Origin: Helicobacter pylori
Lineage (GTDB): Bacteria; Campylobacterota; Campylobacteria; Campylobacterales; Helicobacteraceae
Reading direction: 5' to 3'
Assembly (NCBI RefSeq): GCF_030323545.1
Contig: NZ_CP122954.1
Location: 806,001-870,000 of the forward strand
Length of the DNA: 64,000 nucleotides
Part shown: positions 38,110 through 46,861 of the stretch, one piece after another
Layout of the letters: every line of letters starts with the position of its first letter
How positions within the stretch are numbered: the stretch's first letter is position 1
Program-made: the position numbers and the translations under genes
Notes under the pieces: model-generated
Told to the model about the DNA's origin: nothing
Databases searched by the model: none
The model's input: the letters and a program-made list of their open reading frames with translations, nothing else

Positions 38110-39438
38110 TTAATAAATCTTGCTCAACCAAATAGAAAACACAATTAAAGGGGTGATGTATTTAAGCAAGAAATACCAAGTTGCAAACAATTTAGGGCCT
38201 AAAAAGTGCGTGCTTAAAAGACGCAATTTTTCTTTTTTCAAAACCCAGCCCATAAAAATAAAGGTTGCCATCCCGCCTAAAGGCATGATAATGGTGCTTG
38301 ATGCAAAATCCAACCAATCAAAAAGACTTTTTTCAAAGAAAGTGAGATAGTCTTTATAATCCTTATGGAGCGAAAAAATCAACACCACGCCTACGATAAA
38401 AATTAGCGCTACAAGACCCCAAGTAACCTTAAAACGAGAGTATTGATACCTTTCGGTAAGATACATCACGCTTGGCTCTAATAAAGCCACCGTAGAAGTG
38501 ATGCCAGCAAAAGCGAGTGCGAGCAAGAAAAGAACTGAAACAAGAATGCCTATCGCTCCCATTTGGCCAAAAACTACCGGTAAAGAAGTGAAGATTAACC
38601 CTGTGCCTTGTGAGACATTCGCCCCATATTCAAACACAAAAGTGAAAATCATAAGCCCTGCCACAAGAGAAATTAAAATCCCTGATAAAACCACCCAAAT
38701 AGTGCTTTTAAGCAAATTCTGCGTTTTATCCGTAACCGCAGCATAAGTGATATTGATCCCTAAACCGATGCTTAAAGAAAAGAAAACCTGCCCCAAGGAA
38801 TAAGTGAACACTTGAGAAGTCAAATCTTTTGGTTTGAAATCAAACATGAAATGGAAAGCTTTAGAAAAAGAATCCATGCTCATCGCATAGAAAAGTAAAC
38901 CAAAAAAAGTGGCAAAGAGTAAGGGCATTAAGACTAGATTGAGTTTTTCAATCCCTTCTTTAATCCCCCTAGAAACAATCCATCCGGTTATGAATAAAAC
39001 GCTAAAAAGCCCTATGGATTGTAGCCCTATAGACTGCAAAGTTTGAGTAAAAATTTGTTCAGATTCTTGGATATTGTTAGGCAAATTAAAACTAACACTC
39101 ACCAAATAATAAAGCACCCAGCCTAAAATCGTGCCGTAAAAAGTCAGTATTAATGGCCCAGAAATAAGCAAAAGCCCTGCGTATTTCCAGCGTTTTTTAG
39201 GGTTAAGGTCAAGCTCTTTAAAAGCTTCTGTTACATTTTTTTGCGTGCTTTGTCCTAATAGCATTTCAGCGATAAACATCGCCGCGCCAACGCTTAAAGA
39301 TAAAAATAAAAACAATAAAACAAAAGCACCCCCACCACTCACCCCAGTCATATAGGGGAAACGCCAAATATGCCCTAAACCTATCGCGCTCCCTAATGCC
39401 GCTAAAACAAATCCTAATTTAGAAAAATGATTACCCAT
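38110..39438 (-). CDS. Sodium-dependent transporter, NSS family (HP0497)
   Basis: A 442-residue paralogue of the gene just downstream. Helix 1 reads LAALGSAIGLGHIWRFPY, with GGGAFVLLFLFL after it and VFFSLSIGLGINITYAA in helix 6. About eleven membrane helices. The pair probably arose by local duplication and may differ in substrate. This copy is first in the operon. The 230 bases upstream, shared with the divergent ybgC-like gene, hold the promoters. Confidence 0.92.
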   Translation of the reverse strand: MGNHFSKLGFVLAALGSAIGLGHIWRFPYMTGVSGGGAFVLLFLFLSLSVGAAMFIAEMLLGQSTQKNVTEAFKELDLNPKKRWKYAGLLLISGPLILTFYGTILGWVLYYLVSVSFNLPNNIQESEQIFTQTLQSIGLQSIGLFSVLFITGWIVSRGIKEGIEKLNLVLMPLLFATFFGLLFYAMSMDSFSKAFHFMFDFKPKDLTSQVFTYSLGQVFFSLSIGLGINITYAAVTDKTQNLLKSTIWVVLSGILISLVAGLMIFTFVFEYGANVSQGTGLIFTSLPVVFGQMGAIGILVSVLFLLALAFAGITSTVALLEPSVMYLTERYQYSRFKVTWGLVALIFIVGVVLIFSLHKDYKDYLTFFEKSLFDWLDFASSTIIMPLGGMATFIFMGWVLKKEKLRLLSTHFLGPKLFATWYFLLKYITPLIVFSIWLSKIY

Positions 39439-39626
39439 TTTTAAACTACCAAACTCCTTGTAAATGATTAAAATTAAAGAGCGATGTCCTTAATCGCCCA
39501 ACTATTGCTGTATTAGTTTTTTGAAATCTTTAAAGATCTTAAGATTTAAGAAAAAACCCACTTTAAAAATACCTAAAAAACATAAAGCAAGACCACTAGA
39601 TTATACTATAGTTAAGTTACATATTG

Positions 39627-39632
39627 TATAAT
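39627..39632 (+). promoter_or_regulatory. -10 box for the ybgC-like gene
   Basis: TATAAT in the context ATTGTATAATTTTG. The predicted start is near 39640, about 29 bases before the ATG at 39669, with an AAGGGGA ribosome-binding site. Confidence 0.55.
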
Positions 39633-39668
39633 TTTGAGAAAAATTCATTATTCAAGTAAGGGGAATTA

Positions 39669-40070
39669 ATGCGCTGTAGGGTATATTACGAAGATACCGA
39701 CTCTGAAGGCGTGGTCTATCATGCGAATTATTTGAAATATTGCGAAAGGGCTAGGAGCGAGTTTTTTTTTAAACAAAAGGTCTTGCCAGAAAATGAAGAA
39801 GGCGTGTTTGTTATCCGCTCTATCAAAGCGGATTTTTTCACCCCTGCGAGCCTTGGGCAGGTCTTAGAAATAAGAACGCAAATTAAAGAATTAAGAAAGG
39901 TTTTTGTGGTGCTTTTTCAAGAAATTTATTGTATCCAAAACGCTTCTTTAGAGCCTATGAAGCCTTTTAAAGTCTTTGCTTCAGAAATCAAGTTTGGCTT
40001 TGTCAATCGCTCTACATACAGCCCTATTGCCATTCCTAAATTGTTTAAAGAGCTGTTCAATGCCATCTGA
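39669..40070 (+). CDS. ybgC: YbgC-type acyl-CoA thioesterase (HP0496)
   Basis: A 133-residue hot-dog-fold protein. The active-site signature is YYEDTDSEGVVYHANYLKYCERAR, with the catalytic Asp. H. pylori YbgC is known to act on acyl-CoA. Elsewhere ybgC clusters with tol-pal genes, but not here. Its last 11 bases overlap the start of the next gene, so the two are probably co-translated. The start has a clear AAGGGGA site. Confidence 0.92.
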   Translation: MRCRVYYEDTDSEGVVYHANYLKYCERARSEFFFKQKVLPENEEGVFVIRSIKADFFTPASLGQVLEIRTQIKELRKVFVVLFQEIYCIQNASLEPMKPFKVFASEIKFGFVNRSTYSPIAIPKLFKELFNAI

Positions 40071-40320
40071 TTCAGGAAAACCCACCATTATTTACCCTTG
40101 TCTTTGGGATTATAGGGTGATCATGACTACTAAAGATGAAAGCGTGTTAAAAGAGCTTTTAAAAACCTACCAACGCCCCTTTAAATTGGAATTAAAAAAC
40201 ACTTCTAAAAACGCTAAATTTTATAGCTTTAATGTTTCTATGGAAGTTTCAAATGAAGAAGAACGGAACGAGATTTTTCAAAAAATTTCACAATTAGACA
40301 AAGTGGTTCAAACGCTTTAA
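40060..40320 (+). CDS. DUF493 (YbeD-like) protein HP0495
   Basis: An 86-residue protein from ATG 40060 ([21 protein letters not shown]). The upstream part of the frame lies inside ybgC and is not used. It belongs to DUF493, small ferredoxin-like folds resembling the ACT/regulatory domain, with a solved structure for this very protein. Function is unknown; a regulatory role is suggested by fold only. It overlaps ybgC by 11 bases and converges on murD with a 4-base overlap. Confidence 0.88.
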   Translation: MPSDSGKPTIIYPCLWDYRVIMTTKDESVLKELLKTYQRPFKLELKNTSKNAKFYSFNVSMEVSNEEERNEIFQKISQLDKVVQTL

Positions 40321-41585
40321 TCTTTTAAAACAAACGCTTTAAATTTTTGACCCCTTTCTTTATACGAAGAAAATTGATCCAAACTGGCCGCGCTGGGTGA
40401 AAGCAAAGCGATTTCATTTTGCGATAAAACGCTTTTAATTTCTTGAACCGCTTTTTCTAACTCCAAACAAACCTGACAAGAAACATTAAATTCTAACGCT
40501 AAGGCTTGGACGATAAAAGCGCTTGATCCTATCGCATAAAGGCTTACTTCATGGTTTTTAAATTCTTCAAAAAGGGGGGTTAAATTGACTCCTTTAATAT
40601 CGCCCCCTAAAATCAAATGGATTTTTTGGTTTTTAAAGGTGTTTAGGGCTTGTAAGGTGGCGTCAATGTTCGTGGCTTTGCTGTCATCTACCCACAAACG
40701 CCCTTGTTTATCCCTAAATTCTTCCATTTTATGCGAGCCGATTTTAAAAGCGTTCAGTCTTTTAAGGGCGTTTTCTCTATAATCTTGCCATTTTAAATTC
40801 TTTATTTTTAAAAATTGCTCATAAACTAAAAGGGCTAAGGCAGCGTCTAATAAAAACGCTCCCTTAAAAAAAAGAGCGTTAGAAGGGATTTTTAAATATT
40901 CTAAAACCTCTTCGCTTGTGTCAAAAAAGATTTTTTGCGCTTGCGAGTTTTGAATAATGGGGTGTTCTTTGAATTTTAAAGGGAGGATAGCGAGCGAAGT
41001 TTTAGGCATCAATGTTAAAACCTTGAGTTTAGCGTTCAAATAATTTTCAAAACTGCAATGCCAAGTCAAATGATCGGCTTCTACATTGATGAGCAAGTAG
41101 ATTAAGGGGTAAGCCTTATTGGTGTAATGCAAAGAAAAAGAGCTTGTTTCTAACACCCACAAAAGCGATTGCTTTTCAAACAATTCAATCAAGGGCGTGC
41201 CGATATTCCCCCCACTCACAGCCTTAAAATCTTCTAAAAGCATGGTGAGCATTTCTGTCGTGGTGGTTTTCCCGTTAGTGCCGCTAATACTGATTATAGT
41301 AGGCGTGAAAACCAAATCAAACAAGCTATTAATATAATCGTATTCGCTCACTAAATGCTTGGCTTTTATGACTAAAGGGTGCGTGAAACTGATGCCAGGG
41401 CTGACTATCTCTAATTGGGAATCATTAGGGTTGAAATTCTTACTAGGGTAGCAAAGAAAACCCTCTCTATCCTTATGAAATGAAGAGAATTGATCATCAA
41501 AAAATTTGACTTCGTTATGGTTTTTTTTAAAAAAACGCGCTAGGGCTAGAGTGGTTTTGCCATGCCCCAATAAAGAGATTTTCAT
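40317..41585 (-). CDS. murD: UDP-MurNAc-L-alanine:D-glutamate ligase
   Basis: A 422-residue Mur ligase. The ATP loop is [13 protein letters not shown] (residues 101-113). The conserved His in ADHLTWH and the C-terminal [17 protein letters not shown] (Lys/Asn/Asp signature) follow. It adds D-glutamate to UDP-MurNAc-L-Ala. The ATG directly follows the mraY stop, so the pair is one operon for successive steps of wall precursor synthesis. Confidence 0.97.
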   Translation of the reverse strand: MKISLLGHGKTTLALARFFKKNHNEVKFFDDQFSSFHKDREGFLCYPSKNFNPNDSQLEIVSPGISFTHPLVIKAKHLVSEYDYINSLFDLVFTPTIISISGTNGKTTTTEMLTMLLEDFKAVSGGNIGTPLIELFEKQSLLWVLETSSFSLHYTNKAYPLIYLLINVEADHLTWHCSFENYLNAKLKVLTLMPKTSLAILPLKFKEHPIIQNSQAQKIFFDTSEEVLEYLKIPSNALFFKGAFLLDAALALLVYEQFLKIKNLKWQDYRENALKRLNAFKIGSHKMEEFRDKQGRLWVDDSKATNIDATLQALNTFKNQKIHLILGGDIKGVNLTPLFEEFKNHEVSLYAIGSSAFIVQALALEFNVSCQVCLELEKAVQEIKSVLSQNEIALLSPSAASLDQFSSYKERGQKFKAFVLKD

Positions 41586-42647
41586 TTAACGCACCTTCAA
41601 GCTTAAAAGAGCGACTAAATTACTCAGCATAGAAATGATCCAAAAACGCACGATCACCTTGTTTTCTGCCCAGCCCTTTTGCTCAAAATGATGATGGATT
41701 GGCGCCATTAAAAAAAGGCGTTTTTTACGGGTTTTATAACTCCCTACTTGCAAGATCACAGACAAAGTTTCTACCACAAAAATTGATCCCATTAAAACCA
41801 ATAAGATTTCATTATGCGAAACAATAGCGTTATAAGCGATAAACCCCCCTATTGCCAAACTCCCGCTATCGCCCATAAACACGCTTGCCGGGTTGCAGTT
41901 ATACCACAAAAAGCCAAAGAGCGATCCCACTAACGCCAGCGAGACAACAAACAATTCCCCCACATCTATGACTTTAGGATAGAGCAAGTATTTAGAAAAT
42001 TCCGCATTCCCTGCCACATACACAAAGATAGAAAGGCTTAAGAGGGTGAAAATGCTAGGCACGCTCGCTAAGCCGTCTAACCCGTCGGTTAAATTCACCG
42101 CATTGCTCGTGGATAAAAAAACCAACACCCAAAAACCAACCGCTAACATCGTGGGCATTTCAAACAAGGGGTTTTTCAAAAAAGGCACGTATAAAAAAGT
42201 GTCTAACCCCTTAAGGCTCAATAAAACAGACACCACAAGAGAAAGGACAAAAAGCATACCAAATTTCATTTTCGCGCTCATTCCGGCATTGCTTTGTTGG
42301 TTGATTTTAGTGTAATCGTCTCTAAAACCCACAAAACTAAAGCCCATTAACACTATTATCCCTAACAACACATAAAGATTACCCAAAGACGCGCACAACA
42401 CGCTCGCAACAATGGTTGCAAAAACAAAAACAATCCCCCCCATCGTAGGGGTATCCTTTTTATTCTGGTGGCTTGGCACGAAGTTAGAAATGGGCTGGTT
42501 AGCCTTTTTAGCCTTGGCCCATAGAATGAATTTGGGCATTAAAAAAAGCGTGAGGAAAAAGGCTATGAAAAACCCTAACCCTGCTCTAAAAGTCAAATAC
42601 TGGAAAAGATTGATATTGAAATAACCATATAGTAAAGAATAGAGCAT
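41586..42647 (-). CDS. mraY: Phospho-MurNAc-pentapeptide translocase
   Basis: The ATG at 42647 with a GGGG ribosome-binding site gives 353 residues, the normal H. pylori length; the ORF to 42668 adds seven residues without support. It has about ten membrane helices, with the family motifs [22 protein letters not shown] and MAPIHHHFE. It makes lipid I from UDP-MurNAc-pentapeptide and undecaprenyl phosphate. It is joined to murD. Confidence 0.97.
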   Translation of the reverse strand: MLYSLLYGYFNINLFQYLTFRAGLGFFIAFFLTLFLMPKFILWAKAKKANQPISNFVPSHQNKKDTPTMGGIVFVFATIVASVLCASLGNLYVLLGIIVLMGFSFVGFRDDYTKINQQSNAGMSAKMKFGMLFVLSLVVSVLLSLKGLDTFLYVPFLKNPLFEMPTMLAVGFWVLVFLSTSNAVNLTDGLDGLASVPSIFTLLSLSIFVYVAGNAEFSKYLLYPKVIDVGELFVVSLALVGSLFGFLWYNCNPASVFMGDSGSLAIGGFIAYNAIVSHNEILLVLMGSIFVVETLSVILQVGSYKTRKKRLFLMAPIHHHFEQKGWAENKVIVRFWIISMLSNLVALLSLKVR

Positions 42648-42771
42648 AAAATCCCCTAAAATCGCCATGCTTGAAATTTAGAAAAAAGAAAATTGTAGCG
42701 CAAATTGATTTACTTAAAAATAGCATGAATAGGGTAGGATAGGAGTTTATTTTAATTTTTAGGAGTTTTTT

Positions 42772-43608
42772 ATGGAGCGTTCGCTTATTTTTAAAAAAGT
42801 TAGAATTTATTCTAAAATGTTAGTGGCTTTAGGGCTTTCAAGCGTGTTGATCGGTTGTGCGATGAATCCAAGCGCTGAAACAAAAACACCAAATGACGCC
42901 AAAAATCAAGTTCAAACTCATGAAAGAATGAAAACAAGCTCTGAATATGTTACGCCACTAGATTTTAATTATCCAATACATATTGCTCAAGCCCCACAAA
43001 ACCATCATGTTGTAGGTATTTTAGCGCCACACATTCAAGTGAGCGATAATCTAAAACCCTATATTGATAAGTTTCAAGACGCTTTAGTCAATCAAATCCA
43101 AACTATTTTTGAAAAAAGAGGCTATCAAGTGTTGCGTTTTCAAGATGAAAAGGCTTTAAGCACTCAAGATAAGAGAAAGCTTTTTTCCGTTTTGGATTTG
43201 AAAGGGTGGGTAGGAATCTTAGAAGATTTGAAAATGAATTTAAAAGATCCCAATAATCCTAATTTAGACACGCTAGTGGATCAAAGCTCAGGCTCTGTGT
43301 GGTTTAATTTTTATGAGCCAGAAAGCAATCGTGTAGTCCATGATTTTGCTGTGGAAGTAGGGACTTTTCAGGCAATGACCTATACTTACAAACATAGTAA
43401 TTCTGGAGGGTTTGATTCTTCAGACAGCATTATCCATGAAGGTTTAGAAAAGAATAAAGAAGACGCGATACATAAGATCTTAAACAGAATGTATGCCGTT
43501 GTCATGAAAAAAGCTGTAACAGAACTTACAGAAGAAAATATTGCCAAATACAGAGACGCTATTGATAGAATGAAAGGCTTTAAAAGTTCTATGCCTCAAA
43601 AAAAGTAG
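42772..43608 (+). CDS. HpaA-family lipoprotein (HP0492)
   Basis: A 278-residue lipoprotein. The signal ends in SSVLIGC, with Cys29 as the likely lipidation site. The body resembles HpaA (neuraminyllactose-binding haemagglutinin homologue), for example HHVVGILAPHIQVSDN and VDQSSGSVWFNFYEPES. H. pylori carries several HpaA paralogues; this is the one next to rpmB and not hpaA itself (HP0797). Its role is unknown; surface or flagellar-sheath location is plausible by analogy. Confidence 0.85.
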   Translation: MERSLIFKKVRIYSKMLVALGLSSVLIGCAMNPSAETKTPNDAKNQVQTHERMKTSSEYVTPLDFNYPIHIAQAPQNHHVVGILAPHIQVSDNLKPYIDKFQDALVNQIQTIFEKRGYQVLRFQDEKALSTQDKRKLFSVLDLKGWVGILEDLKMNLKDPNNPNLDTLVDQSSGSVWFNFYEPESNRVVHDFAVEVGTFQAMTYTYKHSNSGGFDSSDSIIHEGLEKNKEDAIHKILNRMYAVVMKKAVTELTEENIAKYRDAIDRMKGFKSSMPQKK

Positions 43609-43632
43609 TTCTTAAACGAACCATTTAAAAAT

Positions 43633-43665
43633 TAGCCTTAAAATCAGTCTTTTTAAAGGCTATTT
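43633..43665 (+). terminator. Possible terminator after the HpaA-like gene
   Basis: AGCCTTAAAA and TTTTAAAGGCT can pair with one bulge across the loop TCAGTCT, followed by ATTTTAAG. It is short and A/T-rich, just upstream of the rpmB promoter box. Confidence 0.4.
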
Positions 43666-43669
43666 TAAG

Positions 43670-43675
43670 TATAAT
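43670..43675 (+). promoter_or_regulatory. -10 box for rpmB
   Basis: TATAAT in the context AAGTATAATGCA, giving a start near 43682 and a leader of about 26 bases with an AAGGAT ribosome-binding site. Confidence 0.6.
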
Positions 43676-43707
43676 GCAAAGTTTATTTCAATAATTAAGG
43701 ATATACA

Positions 43708-43896
43708 ATGGCAAAAAGATGCACTTTAACTTTCAAAGGGCCTATGATAGGCAATCATGTCAGTCATGCGAACAACAAAAATAAACGCCGCTTACTCCCT
43801 AACTTGCGATCGATTAAGATCCAATTAGACGATGGCACGACTAAACGCATTAAAGTGGCTGCTTCCACTTTAAGAACCATGCGTAAAGGGGCTTAG
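43708..43896 (+). CDS. rpmB: 50S ribosomal protein L28
   Basis: A 62-residue basic protein. The L28 signature starts [21 protein letters not shown] and continues [12 protein letters not shown] and the C-terminal [15 protein letters not shown]. Length is typical of epsilonproteobacterial L28. It has its own promoter box and an AAGGAT site. Confidence 0.96.
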   Translation: MAKRCTLTFKGPMIGNHVSHANNKNKRRLLPNLRSIKIQLDDGTTKRIKVAASTLRTMRKGA

Positions 43897-44078
43897 TTTT
43901 TAGAATTTCTGTCCGTTTTGATTGTAGGGGTGGTTTTGATGTTTTTGATAACCTTTTTAAAACTCCCCTTGAGATCTAAACTTCTTTTTGAGATTAAAAC
44001 ACAGCTTAGGTTTAGCGTTTTGATTAAATTTAGAGGTAAACGCTTTCAAAAGAATTTATTTTGATCTAGGAATTGGTT

Positions 44079-45215
44079 TTGTTTGAAAAGTTGAAATTTT
44101 TTAAAATCAAAAAAGACGATGAAATTCAGCCAGAAGTCAATTTAAATTCTGAAATCTATGAGCAATTTAAGGTCTTTAGACTCCCGCTTATTTTAATCCA
44201 ATTACTCGTGCTTTTAGGCACTCTGGGATACTTCGCCCTAGAAAATTATAGCCTTATGCAGGCTTTCTTCCAAACGACTTACACCATGACAGCCACAGGG
44301 TTTGGCGCTTTAAATGAAAGCCAGTTTGGGCCTATAAGTATTTTTTTAACTTCCATTTTAATGTTTTTTGGGGCAGGAATTATTGCCTTTAGCGTGGCTA
44401 TTTTAGTTAGCGTGGTTAATAAAGGCACGCTTACCAGATTGATTAAGGAGAAAGGTATGATTTATAAAATCGCGCGCCTTAAGGATCATTACGTGATTTG
44501 TTACCACAACGAATACACCATTGAGTTGAGCAAGCAGTTCCGTTCCGCTCAAATCCCTTTTGTGGTCGTGGATAATGACCCTAGTTTTGAAGAAGAAGCC
44601 ATTAAGCACAAATACCCCTACTATATCATAGGCGATCCGCACACCAATTTAGCCATGCTAAAAACCCACTTGAGCAGCGCTAGGGGTGTTGTGGCTTTGT
44701 CTAAGATTTTACCGGTGAATGTGGCGTTAATGGTGAGCGTGCGCTTGTTTGAAAAGGAATTAAAGCGCAAACCTTACTACATCATTGCAAGCGCGCATAG
44801 CGATGAAGGCTTAGAAAAATTAAAAAAATTAGGGGCTGATATGGTGGTTTCCCCTACAAAACTCATGGCGCAGAGAGTGAGCGCGATGGCGGTGCGCCCG
44901 GATATGGAAAATATCTTAGAGCGCTTTATCAATAAAAAAGACACGCTTTTAGATTTAGAGGAAGTGATTGTCCCTAAAACCAGCTGGCTTGTGTTAAGGA
45001 AATTAAAAGAAGCCCATTTTAGAGAGATCGCTAAAGCGTTTGTGATTGGTATCACTCAAAAAGATGGCAAATACATCCCCATGCCCGATGGAGAAACGAT
45101 CATTGCAAGCGAATCCAAGCTACTAATGGTTGGCACTTCAGAAGGCGTTGCGACCTGTAAGCAACTCATTGCCAACCATCAAAGACCCAAAGAAGTGGAT
45201 TACATTTCCTTGTGA
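44079..45215 (+). CDS. kchA: Potassium channel with RCK/TrkA-N domain (HpKchA)
   Basis: I place the start at TTG 44079, 8 bases after TAGGA, giving 378 residues; the TTG at 44073 is too close to that site. Two membrane helices (LILIQLLVLLGTLGYFAL and FGPISIFLTSILMFFGAG...SVAILVSVV) flank the pore loop with selectivity filter TMTATGFG. A cytoplasmic TrkA-N (RCK) domain follows (HYVICYHNEYTIEL, VVDNDPSF) and a TrkA-C domain at the end. HpKchA (HP0490) is a K+ channel required for gastric colonisation in mice. It is the last gene before the genome junction at 45.2-46.3 kb. Confidence 0.93.
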   Translation: MFEKLKFFKIKKDDEIQPEVNLNSEIYEQFKVFRLPLILIQLLVLLGTLGYFALENYSLMQAFFQTTYTMTATGFGALNESQFGPISIFLTSILMFFGAGIIAFSVAILVSVVNKGTLTRLIKEKGMIYKIARLKDHYVICYHNEYTIELSKQFRSAQIPFVVVDNDPSFEEEAIKHKYPYYIIGDPHTNLAMLKTHLSSARGVVALSKILPVNVALMVSVRLFEKELKRKPYYIIASAHSDEGLEKLKKLGADMVVSPTKLMAQRVSAMAVRPDMENILERFINKKDTLLDLEEVIVPKTSWLVLRKLKEAHFREIAKAFVIGITQKDGKYIPMPDGETIIASESKLLMVGTSEGVATCKQLIANHQRPKEVDYISL

Positions 45216-45250
45216 TTGATACAGCCTTTTTTAAATAAAAAATGTTTTTG

Positions 45251-45613
45251 CTAATTGGCGTTTAAGGTGTTGGTTACCTCTTGCTCGTTAGTTCGCATGC
45301 TCGTATTGAAAGAATTAAAAAAGCTCTCGTATTCTTTCATTTTATTTTTCAAGCGCTCGCCGGAGTTACCGATCCATTCAATGGAGTTTCTTAAACTGCT
45401 GTCAATCTCGTTAGCGTTTTTGAAAAAGTCAAAACTCAAAAGCACTTCTAAAATCCTAACGATGCCTTTAAGGCTCAGTTCTACTTGCTCGGTAAAAAGC
45501 GCGTTACTCTTTAAAGCGCTCTGTAGTTGCTTTAAAAGCTCGTTAGTGATTTCTTTTACCTGTGGTTGTTCTGTGATTTCTAAAGCGCTGTTAGGCAAAT
45601 TAGGATAGTTCAT
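45251..45613 (-). CDS. Conserved Helicobacter protein of unknown function
   Basis: A 120-residue protein, ATG 45613, with GGAG just upstream. It is mostly helical and rich in Asn, Leu, Glu and Ser, with no signal peptide and no membrane segment. Amphipathic stretches such as NELLKQLQSALKSN and GERLKNKMKEYESFFNSF suggest a coiled coil. I recognise it only as an H. pylori accessory-type protein. It follows the truncated nuclease-like ORF by 28 bases on the same strand and could be its partner (for instance an immunity or antitoxin-like protein), which is only context-based inference. Confidence 0.6.
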   Translation of the reverse strand: MNYPNLPNSALEITEQPQVKEITNELLKQLQSALKSNALFTEQVELSLKGIVRILEVLLSFDFFKNANEIDSSLRNSIEWIGNSGERLKNKMKEYESFFNSFNTSMRTNEQEVTNTLNAN

Positions 45614-45641
45614 TATGTTCTCCTTGACTTATTCAAGTTTT

Positions 45642-46261
45642 TTAAGTATTGTTCTTTTTAGCACCACTATAGGAACTCAACCTATGGTGCACCTTCACAT
45701 CAGCGTCGAGTGAGGTGCTTGAAAATTCTTTATAAACTTCATTATTCTTATAATCTCCTTTACTCTTGAACATTGTTTTTAAAACTAATTCATTTTTCTT
45801 ATTGATCGCTTGCTCTACCACTACCGCATAATCATTAACTTGTTTAAACGCCGTTATAGCTTCTTTGTCGTATTTGTCTAAAGTCCTAAGAATTGCATCA
45901 GCGTTATTAACGATATATCTATAATTCGCTATATCTTCGTTCGTAATAGGAATTTCTCCATTTCTAACATTAACAGAATTAACGCCATGCCTTTTGAGTA
46001 TATGAGCGATAGCATCATGATCTAAACTCGCTCTTATGTTTTCAGGGTGTTTAAAGTTAGCGTCAGCTAAAAGTTCTAATTCTTTGTTAGAGGCTTTTTC
46101 TATAATCATTTTCTTGTTGTTTTTGTGCAGGAATTCAACAATTTCAGGGTTTAGGTTATTAGTTCCAAAAGTGATCGCGTCTCTCCCGCTTGTAGGGATT
46201 TCTGCGATCAGTTCTGAACTCTTACTAAACTCGCTTGCAAAGTAGCTTTTTTCAACGCATA
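45642..46261 (-). pseudogene. C-terminal fragment of a larger accessory protein, nuclease-toxin-like
   Basis: An ATG at 46109 gives 155 residues, but the same frame is open for about 50 more codons upstream (SYFASEFSKSSELIAEI, TFGTNNLNPEIVEFL) until a TAG just past 46261, with no start codon. So the 5' end has been cut off. The conserved pattern HILKRHG, then ITNEDIANYRYIV, AFKQVNDYAVVVE and LVLKTMF resembles the barnase/EndoU/colicin-type nuclease modules (PBECR/DUF3519-like) found at the ends of large phage- or ICE-encoded proteins. The family call is by eye. The break lies at the junction with ruvA. Confidence 0.55.
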
Positions 46262-46284
46262 GCCGCTAAACTAAAAAACCTTTT

Positions 46285-46836
46285 TTAAGAGCACAGTTGT
46301 TGTAAGGCTTCTTTAATCGCTGCTTCTATGCTGAGATTGGGTTTTAGGGTCTTTAACACTTTATTGATTTCGGTGCTTTTAAAGCCCAAACTCTCTAGGG
46401 CTAAAAAGACTTCATTGCGCGCAGGGCTTGTTTCATCTTGAATGAAAAAGCCAATGAGATCCACCATGATCTTATCAGCGAGCTTTTTGCCTATGCCTGG
46501 GACTTGCTGGAGTCTTTTGACTTCTTTAGTGGCAATAATGTTCTCAAATTCATTCGGCGAAAAGCTTGAAAGAATGGCTAAAGCGATACGCCCCCCTACC
46601 CCATTGATTTTTAAAAGCCTTTCAAAGAAGATTTTTTCGCTCTCTTCTAAAAACCCGTATAAAAGATGCGCATCTTCTTTAATCACTTGTAAGATTTTCA
46701 AACGCGCTTTTTGACCCGCTTGAAGCAAAGCAGAAGTTCGCATAGAAACTTGCACCCCATAAACAACCCCTTGCACTTCTATATGCACTTCTAAAGCAGA
46801 AATTTTTTCCACAACCCCTATCAAACCCACTATCAT
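46285..46836 (-). CDS. ruvA: Holliday junction helicase subunit RuvA
   Basis: A 183-residue protein with the N-terminal OB fold ([23 protein letters not shown]). The helix-hairpin-helix DNA-binding segments are [13 protein letters not shown] and [13 protein letters not shown]. The C-terminal UBA-like domain binds RuvB. RuvA holds four-way junctions during recombination, important in this highly recombining species. It follows the fapA-like gene by 25 bases. Downstream lies the junction region. Confidence 0.97.
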   Translation of the reverse strand: MIVGLIGVVEKISALEVHIEVQGVVYGVQVSMRTSALLQAGQKARLKILQVIKEDAHLLYGFLEESEKIFFERLLKINGVGGRIALAILSSFSPNEFENIIATKEVKRLQQVPGIGKKLADKIMVDLIGFFIQDETSPARNEVFLALESLGFKSTEINKVLKTLKPNLSIEAAIKEALQQLCS

Positions 46837-46861
46837 TTTTATCCCTTTTTTATTTCTCGCT

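Noticed and set aside
45216..46284. AAGAATG-type border of an ICE (TnPZ) at the junction
   Set aside because: I looked for AAGAATG and CATTCTT on both sides and found neither, so ICE integration there is not supported by border sequence.
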